From Actinacidiphila guanduensis (GTDB lineage: Bacteria; Actinomycetota; Actinomycetes; Streptomycetales; Streptomycetaceae): 64,000 nucleotides of DNA. Under the pieces are notes generated by a model. It saw only the letters and a list, made by a program, of their open reading frames with translations. It made no database searches and was not told the origin of the DNA. The first letter of the stretch is position 1. Every line of letters starts with the position of its first letter. The stretch is from the NCBI RefSeq assembly GCF_900103985.1, contig NZ_FNIE01000011.1:248001-312000 (forward strand). Direction: 5' to 3'. This document shows positions 35,964 to 43,657 of the stretch, piece after piece. The translations under genes and the position numbers were made by a program.

Positions 35964-37046
35964 ATGGCACTCGATTCCTACGTCGGGCTCGGACGTTCCG
36001 GGCTCAAGGTCAGCCCCTTCTGCCTGGGGGCGATGAACTTCGGGGAGGACGGCGGGATGGGCTGCGGCGTCGCGGAGGCGGAGAAGATCCTCGACGCCTA
36101 CCTCGACCGCGGCGGCAACTTCGTGGACACCGCGAACTTCTACACCAATGGGCACTCCGAGGCGATCCTCGGCGACTACTTCGCGGCCCGCCCGGGGCGG
36201 CGCGACCGGATCGTGCTCGCCACGAAGTTCTTCGGCAACCTCCACTTGGGCGACCCGAACGGCGGCGGCGCCGGCCGCAAGGCGCTGCTGAGCCAGGTGG
36301 AGGACTCACTGCGCCGGCTGCGCACCGACTACATCGACCTGTACTGGCTGCACAACTACGACTGGTCCACGCCCGTCGAGGAGACGCTGCGGACCCTGGA
36401 CGACCTGGTGACCGCGGGCAAGGTCCGCTACGTCGGGTTCTCGGACACCCCCGCGTGGTTCACCGCCAAGGCGCACACCACGGCGCTGCTGCGCGGCTGG
36501 ACCCCGGTGACGGCGCTGCAGATGGAGTACTCGCTGCTGGAGCGCACCATCGAGGGCGAGCTGATCCCGCTCGCGCAGGACGCCGGGATGGGCCTGCTGC
36601 CCTGGAGCCCGCTCAAGAGCGGCTTCCTGGCCGGGGGCTGGCGGCGGGGCGAGGCCGCGCCGGCGGGCTCGCGGCGGTCGGCGGTGCTGGGGGCGCCGAC
36701 CGAGGACCAGTTCACGGTGATCGAGGCGCTGGCCCGGGTCGCGCGGGAGGTGGAGGCGAGTTCGGCGGCGGTCGCGCTGGCGTGGGTGCAAAGCCGCCCG
36801 GGTGTCACCTCGACCCTGATCGGCCCGCGCACCCTCGACCACCTGGCGGCCAACCTCGCCGGGCTGGAGGTCCGGCTCACGCCCGAGCAGACCGCCCTGC
36901 TCGACGAGGTGTCCGCCCCCACGCTCAACTTCCCCCACGCCCTGAACCGCGCGGTCGGCCCGATGCTCAAGTACGCGGGCGCGACGGTGGACGGCGAGCC
37001 GAGCACCGTCTACCCGCCCCTGCTGCAGAGCACCGAACGGTACTGA
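35964..37046 (+). CDS. Aldo/keto reductase
   Basis: A 360-residue NADPH-dependent (beta/alpha)8 oxidoreductase. Visible are SPFCLGAMNFGE, the catalytic FVDTANFYTNGHSEAILGDYF region (Asp, Tyr), LATKFFGN with the catalytic Lys, DYIDLYWLHNYD with the His, GKVRYVGFSDTPAWF, TALQMEYSLLER, LPWSPLKSGFLAGG and STLIGPRTLDHL. ATG at 35964 follows GGGAGTGGACCC. Substrate unknown; single gene. Confidence 0.93.
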   Translation: MALDSYVGLGRSGLKVSPFCLGAMNFGEDGGMGCGVAEAEKILDAYLDRGGNFVDTANFYTNGHSEAILGDYFAARPGRRDRIVLATKFFGNLHLGDPNGGGAGRKALLSQVEDSLRRLRTDYIDLYWLHNYDWSTPVEETLRTLDDLVTAGKVRYVGFSDTPAWFTAKAHTTALLRGWTPVTALQMEYSLLERTIEGELIPLAQDAGMGLLPWSPLKSGFLAGGWRRGEAAPAGSRRSAVLGAPTEDQFTVIEALARVAREVEASSAAVALAWVQSRPGVTSTLIGPRTLDHLAANLAGLEVRLTPEQTALLDEVSAPTLNFPHALNRAVGPMLKYAGATVDGEPSTVYPPLLQSTERY

Positions 37047-37089
37047 ACAAACCCCGGCCGTAGGGGAACACGGCCGGCCAGGCCCAACA

Positions 37090-37230
37090 CCCGGGCCGTG
37101 CGGGGGAGCCCGCAGCCGGCCCCGCCCAAAGCCCGGGCTGTACGCGGAACAGCGCAACCGTCCCGCCCAAGGCCCGGGCCGTACACGGACACCCCCAACC
37201 GCCCCGCCCAAAGCCAGGCCGTACGCCGGC
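37090..37230. repeat. About 41-bp imperfect tandem repeat, 3-4 units
   Basis: The core CCCGGGCyGTacrCGGA...CCGyCCCGCCCAA recurs at 37090, 37132, 37173 and (truncated, GCCAGGCCGTACG) 37214, a spacing of 41-42 bp. It fills the gap between two convergent genes. The self-complementary CCCGGG and GGCCGG cores could form hairpins and act as a terminator region. Confidence 0.8.
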
Positions 37231-37237
37231 GGCCGCT

Positions 37238-37675
37238 CTACTCCCCCGCCGCCGGTCCCTGCGTCCAGGTCCCGAACGTCAGGTTCGACAGGTCGCGGCC
37301 CTGCACCACCGGCCCGTACTGCACGCCTCCGCTGATCGTGTTGCGGAAGCCGCCCCCGTCGGTGCCTTCCGGGGCCAACTCCTCCAGCAGCGCCCGCAGT
37401 TCGGCCGCGGCGGCGGGATCGTCGCGCAGGGCCCGGCGCAGCCGCTCGCGCCAGTCGGCCTCGATGCCGGCGGCGGCCTCCTCGTCGCCGGCGGCCCGGG
37501 CCCGTTCGAGGGCGGTCCGTGCCAGCGCCAACTCGCGCCCCGCGTCCTCCGCGTGGCCGCCGCGCCCGAAGAAGCCCGCCAGCCGGCCCCGTACCTGGGC
37601 CCAGGCGTCCGACACCATCAGGTTGACCAGCACTCCGGCCCCCGAGGCCGCCAGCTGTGCCAGTTCGCCTTCCAC
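37238..37675 (-). CDS. Small helical protein with C-terminal amyloid-like signalling motif
   Basis: A 145-residue protein with no named function that I can assign. The N-terminal 25 residues are a hydrophobic helix (AQLAASGAGVLVNLMVSDAW), followed by charged helices (about 35-105, ERARAAGDEEAAAGIEADWR). The last 34 residues change character: FRNTISGGVQYGPVVQGRDL then LTFG, a Gly/Val/Gln motif at residues 112-135 resembling RHIM-like bacterial amyloid signalling motifs (BASS) found on small effector (Bell) domains and on NLR-type receptors. GTG at 37675 follows AGGGGGCGGC. It is divergent from the antiporter. The amyloid reading is inference; no receptor partner is in the window. Confidence 0.75.
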   Translation of the reverse strand: MEGELAQLAASGAGVLVNLMVSDAWAQVRGRLAGFFGRGGHAEDAGRELALARTALERARAAGDEEAAAGIEADWRERLRRALRDDPAAAAELRALLEELAPEGTDGGGFRNTISGGVQYGPVVQGRDLSNLTFGTWTQGPAAGE

Positions 37676-37847
37676 GCCGCCCCCTGCCCGACGCTCCGAC
37701 GTCCCCGTCGCGTCATACGATCCGCATCCGTCCCGCCACCCACCGTAGAACACGGTGTCCGGCGCCCGCACCGACAGCCCGCGCAAGGGACGGCGCAAGA
37801 GGCGGCACATAACGGGAAAACACCGCACACGGTGGGATAGTGATCCC

Positions 37848-39437
37848 GTGCGCGGGCTGGAGATCATCGTCGTGGTGCTGACGGCCGTGCTCGGCCTGAC
37901 CTGGCTCGCCCAGCGGCTCGGGGTGAGCGAGCCGCTGCTCCTGCTGCTCGGCGAGCTGGTGCTCGCCGAGGTGCCGGACGTCGGCGGGGTGCACCTGTCC
38001 GGCAGCGTGGTGCTGCTCGGCTTCCTGCCGCCCCTGCTGTACGCGGAGGCGCTGACCATCTCGCAGCACCAGATCCGGGCCAACTTCCGCACGATCGTGC
38101 TGCTGTCGGTAGGGCTGGTGCTCGCCACCACCGTCACGGTCGCCGCCACCGGGCACGCCTTCGGGCTGACCTGGGCGGTCGCCTACGTGCTCGGCGCGGT
38201 GCTCTCGCCCACCGACGCGACCGCCGTCGCGGCCGTCGCCCGCGGGCTGCCCCGCCGGTTCCTCACCACGATGCAGGCCGAGAGCCTGGTCAACGACGGT
38301 ACGGCGCTGGCCGCCTACGCCGTGGCGGTGGACGTGGCGACCGGCCGGAACTCCTTCTCCTGGGGCGAGGCGCTGGGCCGTTTCGCGCTGAGCTACGCCG
38401 GCGGCCTGGCGATCGGCGCGGGCGTGGGACTGCTGGTGGTCGCGATCCGGCGGCACCTGCACAGCACCTCGCTGGAGAGCGGGCTGAGCGTGCTCACGCC
38501 GTTCGCGGCCTATCTCCCGGCCTCGTCCGCCGGTGTCTCCGGAGTGCTGGCCGTGGTGGTGTGCGGGCTCGTCATCAGCCGGGCCAGCCCGCTGCTCATC
38601 CCCGCCCGCAGCCGGGTGCAGACCCTGGACTTCTGGAGCGTGGCCGCCTTCCTGCTCAACGGCTCGCTCTTCGTCCTGGTCGGCACCCAACTCCCGCACG
38701 TCGTGGGCAACCTGACGGCCATGAGCCCCTGGCGGGCGCTGCTGCTCGCGGTCGCGGTCAGCGGCGTGGTGATGGCCACCCGGCTGGTCTACGTCTTCTG
38801 CAGCCCCTACGCCGTGCGCGCGGTGGACCGCCGCCAGGTGCAGCGCCTGCGGCGCATCCCGCCCCGCTACCGCATCCCCACCGCCTGGGGCGGGGTCCGC
38901 GGCGGGGTCTCGCTGGCCGCGGCCCTGTCGATGCCGACGCTCACCGAGAGCGGCCGGCACCTGGCCGCCCGGGACGTCGTCGTCTTCGTCACGGCCGTGG
39001 TCATCGTCGCCACCCTGCTGATCCAGGGCCAGACGCTGCCCGCGGTGATCCGCTGGGCCCGCCTGCCGCCGGACCGCGAGGCCGACACCGAGGAGCAGCT
39101 GGCCTACCGCCACATCGCCCAGGCCGCGCTGGAGTCCCTGCCGGACCATGCCGCACGCCTGCACACCCCGGCCGCGGTGGTCGACCGGATCAGCCGCGAG
39201 CTGGAGAGCCACGCGGGGATGACCGAAGGGCCCTCGCCGGGCCACCGCACCGAGTACGACCTGCGCAAGCAGATCATCGCCGCCAAGCGCACGGCCCTGG
39301 TGGACCTGCGCGACCGCCGGCGTATCGACGACTCCGTGCTGCGCCGGGTGCAGGAGGCCCTGGACGCGGAGGACCTGCGCCTGGACATCGGCCTGGAGGG
39401 CCACCGGCTCGCCCACCAGCCCCAACCGGACTACTGA
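37848..39437 (+). CDS. Monovalent cation/proton antiporter (CPA1 family)
   Basis: A 529-residue Na+/H+ (or K+/H+) exchanger. About twelve membrane segments precede a cytoplasmic C-terminal region of roughly 110 residues. Key motifs are LGAVLSPTDATAVAAVARG and ESLVNDGTALAAYAVAVD, the ion-binding Asp region of the CPA1/NhaP group, and PTAWGGVRGGVSLAAALSMP. GTG at 37848 was chosen because the MRGLEIIVVVLTAV-like beginning fits the family; the longer upstream frame is basic and not membrane-like. It helps pH and sodium homeostasis. Confidence 0.93.
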   Translation: MRGLEIIVVVLTAVLGLTWLAQRLGVSEPLLLLLGELVLAEVPDVGGVHLSGSVVLLGFLPPLLYAEALTISQHQIRANFRTIVLLSVGLVLATTVTVAATGHAFGLTWAVAYVLGAVLSPTDATAVAAVARGLPRRFLTTMQAESLVNDGTALAAYAVAVDVATGRNSFSWGEALGRFALSYAGGLAIGAGVGLLVVAIRRHLHSTSLESGLSVLTPFAAYLPASSAGVSGVLAVVVCGLVISRASPLLIPARSRVQTLDFWSVAAFLLNGSLFVLVGTQLPHVVGNLTAMSPWRALLLAVAVSGVVMATRLVYVFCSPYAVRAVDRRQVQRLRRIPPRYRIPTAWGGVRGGVSLAAALSMPTLTESGRHLAARDVVVFVTAVVIVATLLIQGQTLPAVIRWARLPPDREADTEEQLAYRHIAQAALESLPDHAARLHTPAAVVDRISRELESHAGMTEGPSPGHRTEYDLRKQIIAAKRTALVDLRDRRRIDDSVLRRVQEALDAEDLRLDIGLEGHRLAHQPQPDY

Positions 39438-39468
39438 GAAGGGGTGTTGGCGGCACCCCGCCCGCCGC

Positions 39469-40401
39469 TCAGCCCAGCTCCTCGCGGAATCCCTCCCGCC
39501 ACGACGGGTGGCGCGGCTGCCAGCCCAGTTCCCGCTTGGCCTTGGCGTTGGAGAAGCCGCGCCCCTGCGTCATCATGATCACCGCCACCTCGCCGGCCAG
39601 CAGCCGTGCCGCCCACGCGGGCACCTTCAGCGGCTTCTTGGCGCCCGCGGCCTCGGCCAGGTGGGGCAACCAGGCTGCGGCGGGGGCGGGTTCGTCGTCC
39701 GCGATGTTGAAGACGCCCCGCGCCTTCTGCTCGACCGCGAGCACGGTGGCGCCGGCCGCGTCCTCCAGGTGCAGCCAGGAGGTGTAGCCGGTGCCGCCGC
39801 CGACGAGCGGGAACTTGCGGGCCCGCACCAGCTCCGCCTGGTCCTCGATGACCCCGGGCCCGTACAGCCCGCCGTAGCGCACCACCGCGCCACCGGCCTC
39901 CAGTACGGCCGCCTCCAGGTGCCGGAGCGCGGCCATGGCCGCCTGCGCCGCGGTGCCCTCCAGCGGGTCCAGCGGGTCCTCCTCGGTCTTCACCCAGCCG
40001 CCCTGGCGGATGCCGTTCCAGCTCGCGTAGCCCTGGGCGACCACATGCGGCACGCCCGACTCGCGTGCGGCGGCGAGCAGATGGTCGGTGCCCTCGGTGC
40101 GCAGCCGGGTGGTCGGGGCGAACCAGCGGTCGAAGTGGCGGAAGTCCGGCCGACCGGTGTGCGCGGGCGAGATCGCCGTCATCTGGTGCACGATCACGTC
40201 CGGTCGGGCGCGGGCGACGGCTTCTCGCACCGAGCCGGCGTCCAGGCCGTCCATCACCGCGGGCTCGGCGCCGAGCTCCGCCAGCAGGCCCGACCTGGCC
40301 GCGCTGGTCGAGGTGGCCGTCACCTGGTGCCCGCGGGCCACCAGTTGGGGCACCAGGTGACGGCCCACCGCCCCGGCTCCGCCCGCCACGAAGACCCGCA
40401 T
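39469..40401 (-). CDS. NAD-dependent epimerase/dehydratase family protein
   Basis: A 310-residue extended-SDR: MRVFVAGGAGAVGRHLV cofactor site, VIVHQMTAISPAH, and C-terminal RELGWQPRHPSWREGF typical of sugar or alcohol epimerase-like proteins. In place of YxxxK it reads YASWNG, so the active site is non-canonical. ATG at 40401 has GGGAGG nine bases upstream; an ATG six bases earlier is too close to that site. It ends 31 bp from the antiporter stop (convergent). Confidence 0.87.
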   Translation of the reverse strand: MRVFVAGGAGAVGRHLVPQLVARGHQVTATSTSAARSGLLAELGAEPAVMDGLDAGSVREAVARARPDVIVHQMTAISPAHTGRPDFRHFDRWFAPTTRLRTEGTDHLLAAARESGVPHVVAQGYASWNGIRQGGWVKTEEDPLDPLEGTAAQAAMAALRHLEAAVLEAGGAVVRYGGLYGPGVIEDQAELVRARKFPLVGGGTGYTSWLHLEDAAGATVLAVEQKARGVFNIADDEPAPAAAWLPHLAEAAGAKKPLKVPAWAARLLAGEVAVIMMTQGRGFSNAKAKRELGWQPRHPSWREGFREELG

Positions 40402-40670
40402 GACCATCACCCTCCCGGACTCGCCCGACGCGTCCCGGCCCGCGCGCGACGGCCCGGTCCGCCTTCTTCCTACCGGAGCCTTGCCACTCCGTCCGGCTTT
40501 GACACGAAGCACAGCGGAACACGGTCATCCGTCCCGGCACCGCCCTGGGCTGCGGGAAGGCCCCCTGTCACCGACCGCACGGGAAAGGACGGGAAAAGAC
40601 CGGGCCTCATCGCTGCGGCCCCTGGCGCCAGGGGAGTTGGACCCGCGTACGCTTGGCCCGGAGGTGGGGG

Positions 40671-40961
40671 ATGGTCGGTACGCTCTTCCTGGTCGCCAGC
40701 GGTCTGGTGTTCGTCGTGCTCGGCGGGATGTTCATACAGCGCCGCCGCCGCAGGCACGCCAGCGCGCGGGCGGGGTGGGCGGCCTGCTCGGTCGGAGTGG
40801 GCCAACTGCTGCACGCCATAGGCTCGCAGGCCGGGCACCAGCAGCCGCTCGCGCTGATCCTCGCCATCTCCTCGGCCGCCTTCAGCATCGGCGGCCTGAT
40901 CGTCGTGGCGACGCTGCGCCGCCGCCGTCCCCGGCAGGCCCTCCCCACGCTCGACTCCTGA
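40671..40961 (+). CDS. Small membrane protein, function unknown
   Basis: A 96-residue protein with three hydrophobic segments: GTLFLVASGLVFVVLGGMFI, AACSVGVGQLLHAIGSQAG and ALILAISSAAFSIGGLIVVA, with a basic QRRRRRHAS loop after the first and a basic tail. ATG at 40671 follows GGAGGTGGGGG. I do not recognise a named family. Confidence 0.65.
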   Translation: MVGTLFLVASGLVFVVLGGMFIQRRRRRHASARAGWAACSVGVGQLLHAIGSQAGHQQPLALILAISSAAFSIGGLIVVATLRRRRPRQALPTLDS

Positions 40962-41333
40962 CCCGCCCGGCCGACCACGGCGGGCCGGCCACAACCGCCC
41001 GGCCCGCGGTCGCCCGGGCTCGTCCAACTCCCGCCCGCGGCACGCCGTATGGGGCGCCGGACACAGATCCCGCACACATTCGCGACCCGGCCCCGCGGTG
41101 GACATACCCGCACACGGCACGAGTTGACCCGCTTTGCCGGGCAGCCACCGGCACTCCGTCAAGTCCCGGTCAAAAGCGGGTGAACACCCGCAGGTCAGCC
41201 CTGCCGTGCCCGCCGCAGGGGCATCGTTGCAGTAGGCATCAGTCGTCTCCCGTTCCCCAAGCGTTCAATTGAGTGTCCCTGCCCGGGCTGTCTGGCGTCC
41301 CTAAGTTCCCTGGGGGTTTCGAAAGAAGGGACT
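40962..41333. promoter_or_regulatory. Upstream region of the ABC/phosphoesterase operon
   Basis: No gene seen. It contains a perfect inverted repeat GCGGGTG-AA-CACCCGC (41176-41191), a possible operator or hairpin 143 bp before the ATPase start, and a CAATTG patch near 41265. AGAAGGGACT precedes the ATPase ATG. Confidence 0.35.
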
Positions 41334-42275
41334 ATGGACACTCTCGCAGTCCGCGCTCGTGGGATCAGCAAATGTTTCGGCGACGTCGTCGCGCTCGACG
41401 GCGTCGACCTCGATGTGCCGCAGGGGCAGATCCACGGCCTGGTCGGGCCGAACGGCGCCGGCAAGACCACCCTGCTCGGCCTCCTGCTCGGCCTGGCCGT
41501 CGCCGACACCGGCACCCTGGACATCCTGGGCACCCCGCTCGGGCGAGCGCCGGCCGCCCCCGACGGCGTGGCCGGCTTCGTGGACGGCCCCGGCCTCTAC
41601 CCGTCCCTGACCGCCCGCCAGAACCTGGCGGCGCTGGCCGCCCTGCGCGGCTCGGACGCGCGGACCGCGGGAATCGACGACGTGCTGGCCCAGGTCGGCC
41701 TCACCGACGTCGCCGACGACCGGGCCCGCGGGTTCTCGCTCGGCATGCGGCAGCGCCTCGGACTCGCCGCCGCCCTGCTCACCCGGCCGCGGCTGCTCGT
41801 CCTGGACGAGCCCTCCAACGGCCTGGACCCGGCAGGCAAGCGGCACGTGCACCGCGTGCTCGACCGGCTCGCGGCCGAGGGCACCGCCGTGGTGCTCTCC
41901 AGCCACCGGATGGACGACGTGGAGGCGCTCTGCTCGGAGGTCACCATCCTGGCCACCGGCCGGGTCGTCTTCTCCGGCCCGCTCACCAAGCTCGCCGCGG
42001 AGAACCGCGAGCTGGAGTACCGGGTGCTCACCTCCGACCCGGCGGCCGCCCGCGAGGTGGCCGCGGGAGCGGACGGGGTCGCCCTCGTGGAGAGCGCCGC
42101 CCGCTCCCGGCACGGCGCCGACGCCTTCGTGGTACGCGCCCTGGTGCCCGCCATGGACGACCTCGTGGCGGCGCTGGTGCGCGCCGGGATCGCGGTGCGC
42201 GAACTCGCCCCCGTGGTCTCGCCGCTGGAAGCGGCGTTCCTCGCCCTCACCGAACAGCAGGAGGCCGGCCGATGA
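41334..42275 (+). CDS. ABC transporter ATP-binding protein
   Basis: ATPase of 313 residues: Walker A GPNGAGKTT, VAGFVDGPGLYPSLTAR Q-loop region, signature FSLGMRQRLGLAAAL, Walker B LLVLDEPSNGLDPAG and H-loop VVLSSHRMDDVEAL, followed by an 80-residue C-terminal domain. This is the exporter type (drug/bacitracin-like, CcmA/NatA group). It overlaps the permease by ATGA and is the first gene of a three-gene operon. Confidence 0.93.
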   Translation: MDTLAVRARGISKCFGDVVALDGVDLDVPQGQIHGLVGPNGAGKTTLLGLLLGLAVADTGTLDILGTPLGRAPAAPDGVAGFVDGPGLYPSLTARQNLAALAALRGSDARTAGIDDVLAQVGLTDVADDRARGFSLGMRQRLGLAAALLTRPRLLVLDEPSNGLDPAGKRHVHRVLDRLAAEGTAVVLSSHRMDDVEALCSEVTILATGRVVFSGPLTKLAAENRELEYRVLTSDPAAAREVAAGADGVALVESAARSRHGADAFVVRALVPAMDDLVAALVRAGIAVRELAPVVSPLEAAFLALTEQQEAGR

Positions 42276-43654
42276 CCGCGACCGCCACCCCGGCAGCCGG
42301 CGAAGGCAACGTTGTCACGCCGGCTGCTGCCACCCGTCCCGTCTCGGTGGCCCGCGGCTACCGCTTCGAGGTGGTCAAGCTCGTCTCCCAGTGGCGCATC
42401 CGGCTGCTGGTGCTCGCCTGCTGGATCGTGCCCGGGCTCTTCGTGGCCGCGGTGAGCCGGCAGAGCACGCTGCCCTCCGACACCCTCTTCGGCCGCTGGA
42501 TGCACGCCACCGGCTGGGCCGGGCCGCTGGTCGTCCTCGGCTTCTCCGGCAGCTGGGCGCTGCCGCTGCTGACCTCGGTGGTCGCCGGCGACGTGTTCGC
42601 CGCCGAGGACCGGCTCGGCACCTGGCGGCACCTGCTGGTGGCGGTCCGCTCGCCGCGGCGGATCTTCGCCGCGAAGGCGCTGGCCAGCCTCACGGTGATC
42701 CTGCTGCTCGTGGTGGGCCTGGCCGCCTCCGGCATCGTCGGCGGCCTGCTGTCGGTGGGCGACCACGCGCTGGTGGGCCTGGACGGCCACCTGCTCGCGC
42801 CCTCGGACGCGGCCGGGGACGTGCTGCTCGCCTGGACCGCCGCGCTCGCCCCCACCCTGGCACTGGCCGCGATCGGCCTGCTCGGCTCGGTCTCGCTCGG
42901 CCGCTCGCCGATGGGCCTGCTGCTGCCCGCGCTGGTGGCCCTCGCGATGCAACTGGCCCAGATGCTGCCGCTGCCGGTGGCGCTGCGGATGGCGCTGCCC
43001 GGCTACGCCTTCATCTCCTGGAACGGCCTGTTCACCGATCCCGGCCAGCTGCGCCCGCTGCTGATCGGCGTCGCAGTGAGCCTGGTGTGGGCGGTGGTGG
43101 CCACCGCGCTGGCCTACCTGCTCTTCGTGCGGCGGGACTTCACCAACGCCCAGCACGACAGCACCGCGCGCCGCGCCGTCACCACCGGGCTGATCCCGCT
43201 GGCGGTGCTGGTCGCCGCCACCTTCGCGATCGTCGCCGCGGCCACCCCGTCGATGGGCTCGGGCATCACCAAGCCCAAGCTCCAGCGGTCGGTCGCCACG
43301 GCGTTCGCCCACCTGTACCGCATGCAGACCCGCCAGCTGAACCGCCCCGCCGTCACGGAGGCGCAGCTGCGGGTCTCGGCCGCCTGCACGAAGGGTGACG
43401 ACGATTCGGCCACCCAGGGTGCGGGCAACGACTGGCGCTGCGTCGTGACGTGGCACCTCCCCGGCGTCGAGGCCGCAGGCACGGCCATCTACCAACTCGA
43501 CGTCACCTCGGACGGGCGGTACGTCGCCGACGGCGACGGACCGAAGGAAGTGAACGGCTACTTCCTGGTGCGCACCCCGCAGGGGGACGCGCCGAACCCG
43601 CTGTGGCAGTTCGACGGCAACGTCGAGCTGCTGTCAACCTCCCAGAAGGGATAA
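42272..43654 (+). CDS. ABC transporter permease with C-terminal extracytoplasmic domain
   Basis: A 460-residue membrane protein with seven or so hydrophobic segments (LLVLACWIVPGLFVAAV, PLVVLGFSGSWALPLL, LTVILLLVVGLAASGIVGGLL, LALAAIGLLGSV, LVWAVVATALAYLLFV, LIPLAVLVAATFAIVAAA). After the last one there is a soluble domain of about 120 residues containing two cysteines (SAACTKGDD, DWRCVVTW) and beta strands, probably outside the membrane. ATG overlaps the ATPase stop and has GGAGGCCGGCCG in front. The gene ends three bases before the phosphoesterase start. Confidence 0.88.
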   Translation: MTATATPAAGEGNVVTPAAATRPVSVARGYRFEVVKLVSQWRIRLLVLACWIVPGLFVAAVSRQSTLPSDTLFGRWMHATGWAGPLVVLGFSGSWALPLLTSVVAGDVFAAEDRLGTWRHLLVAVRSPRRIFAAKALASLTVILLLVVGLAASGIVGGLLSVGDHALVGLDGHLLAPSDAAGDVLLAWTAALAPTLALAAIGLLGSVSLGRSPMGLLLPALVALAMQLAQMLPLPVALRMALPGYAFISWNGLFTDPGQLRPLLIGVAVSLVWAVVATALAYLLFVRRDFTNAQHDSTARRAVTTGLIPLAVLVAATFAIVAAATPSMGSGITKPKLQRSVATAFAHLYRMQTRQLNRPAVTEAQLRVSAACTKGDDDSATQGAGNDWRCVVTWHLPGVEAAGTAIYQLDVTSDGRYVADGDGPKEVNGYFLVRTPQGDAPNPLWQFDGNVELLSTSQKG

Positions 43655-43657
43655 CCC

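Noticed and set aside
37090..37230. 41-bp repeats read as a CRISPR array
   Set aside because: The repeats are contiguous and imperfect with no unique spacers and no cas genes nearby.
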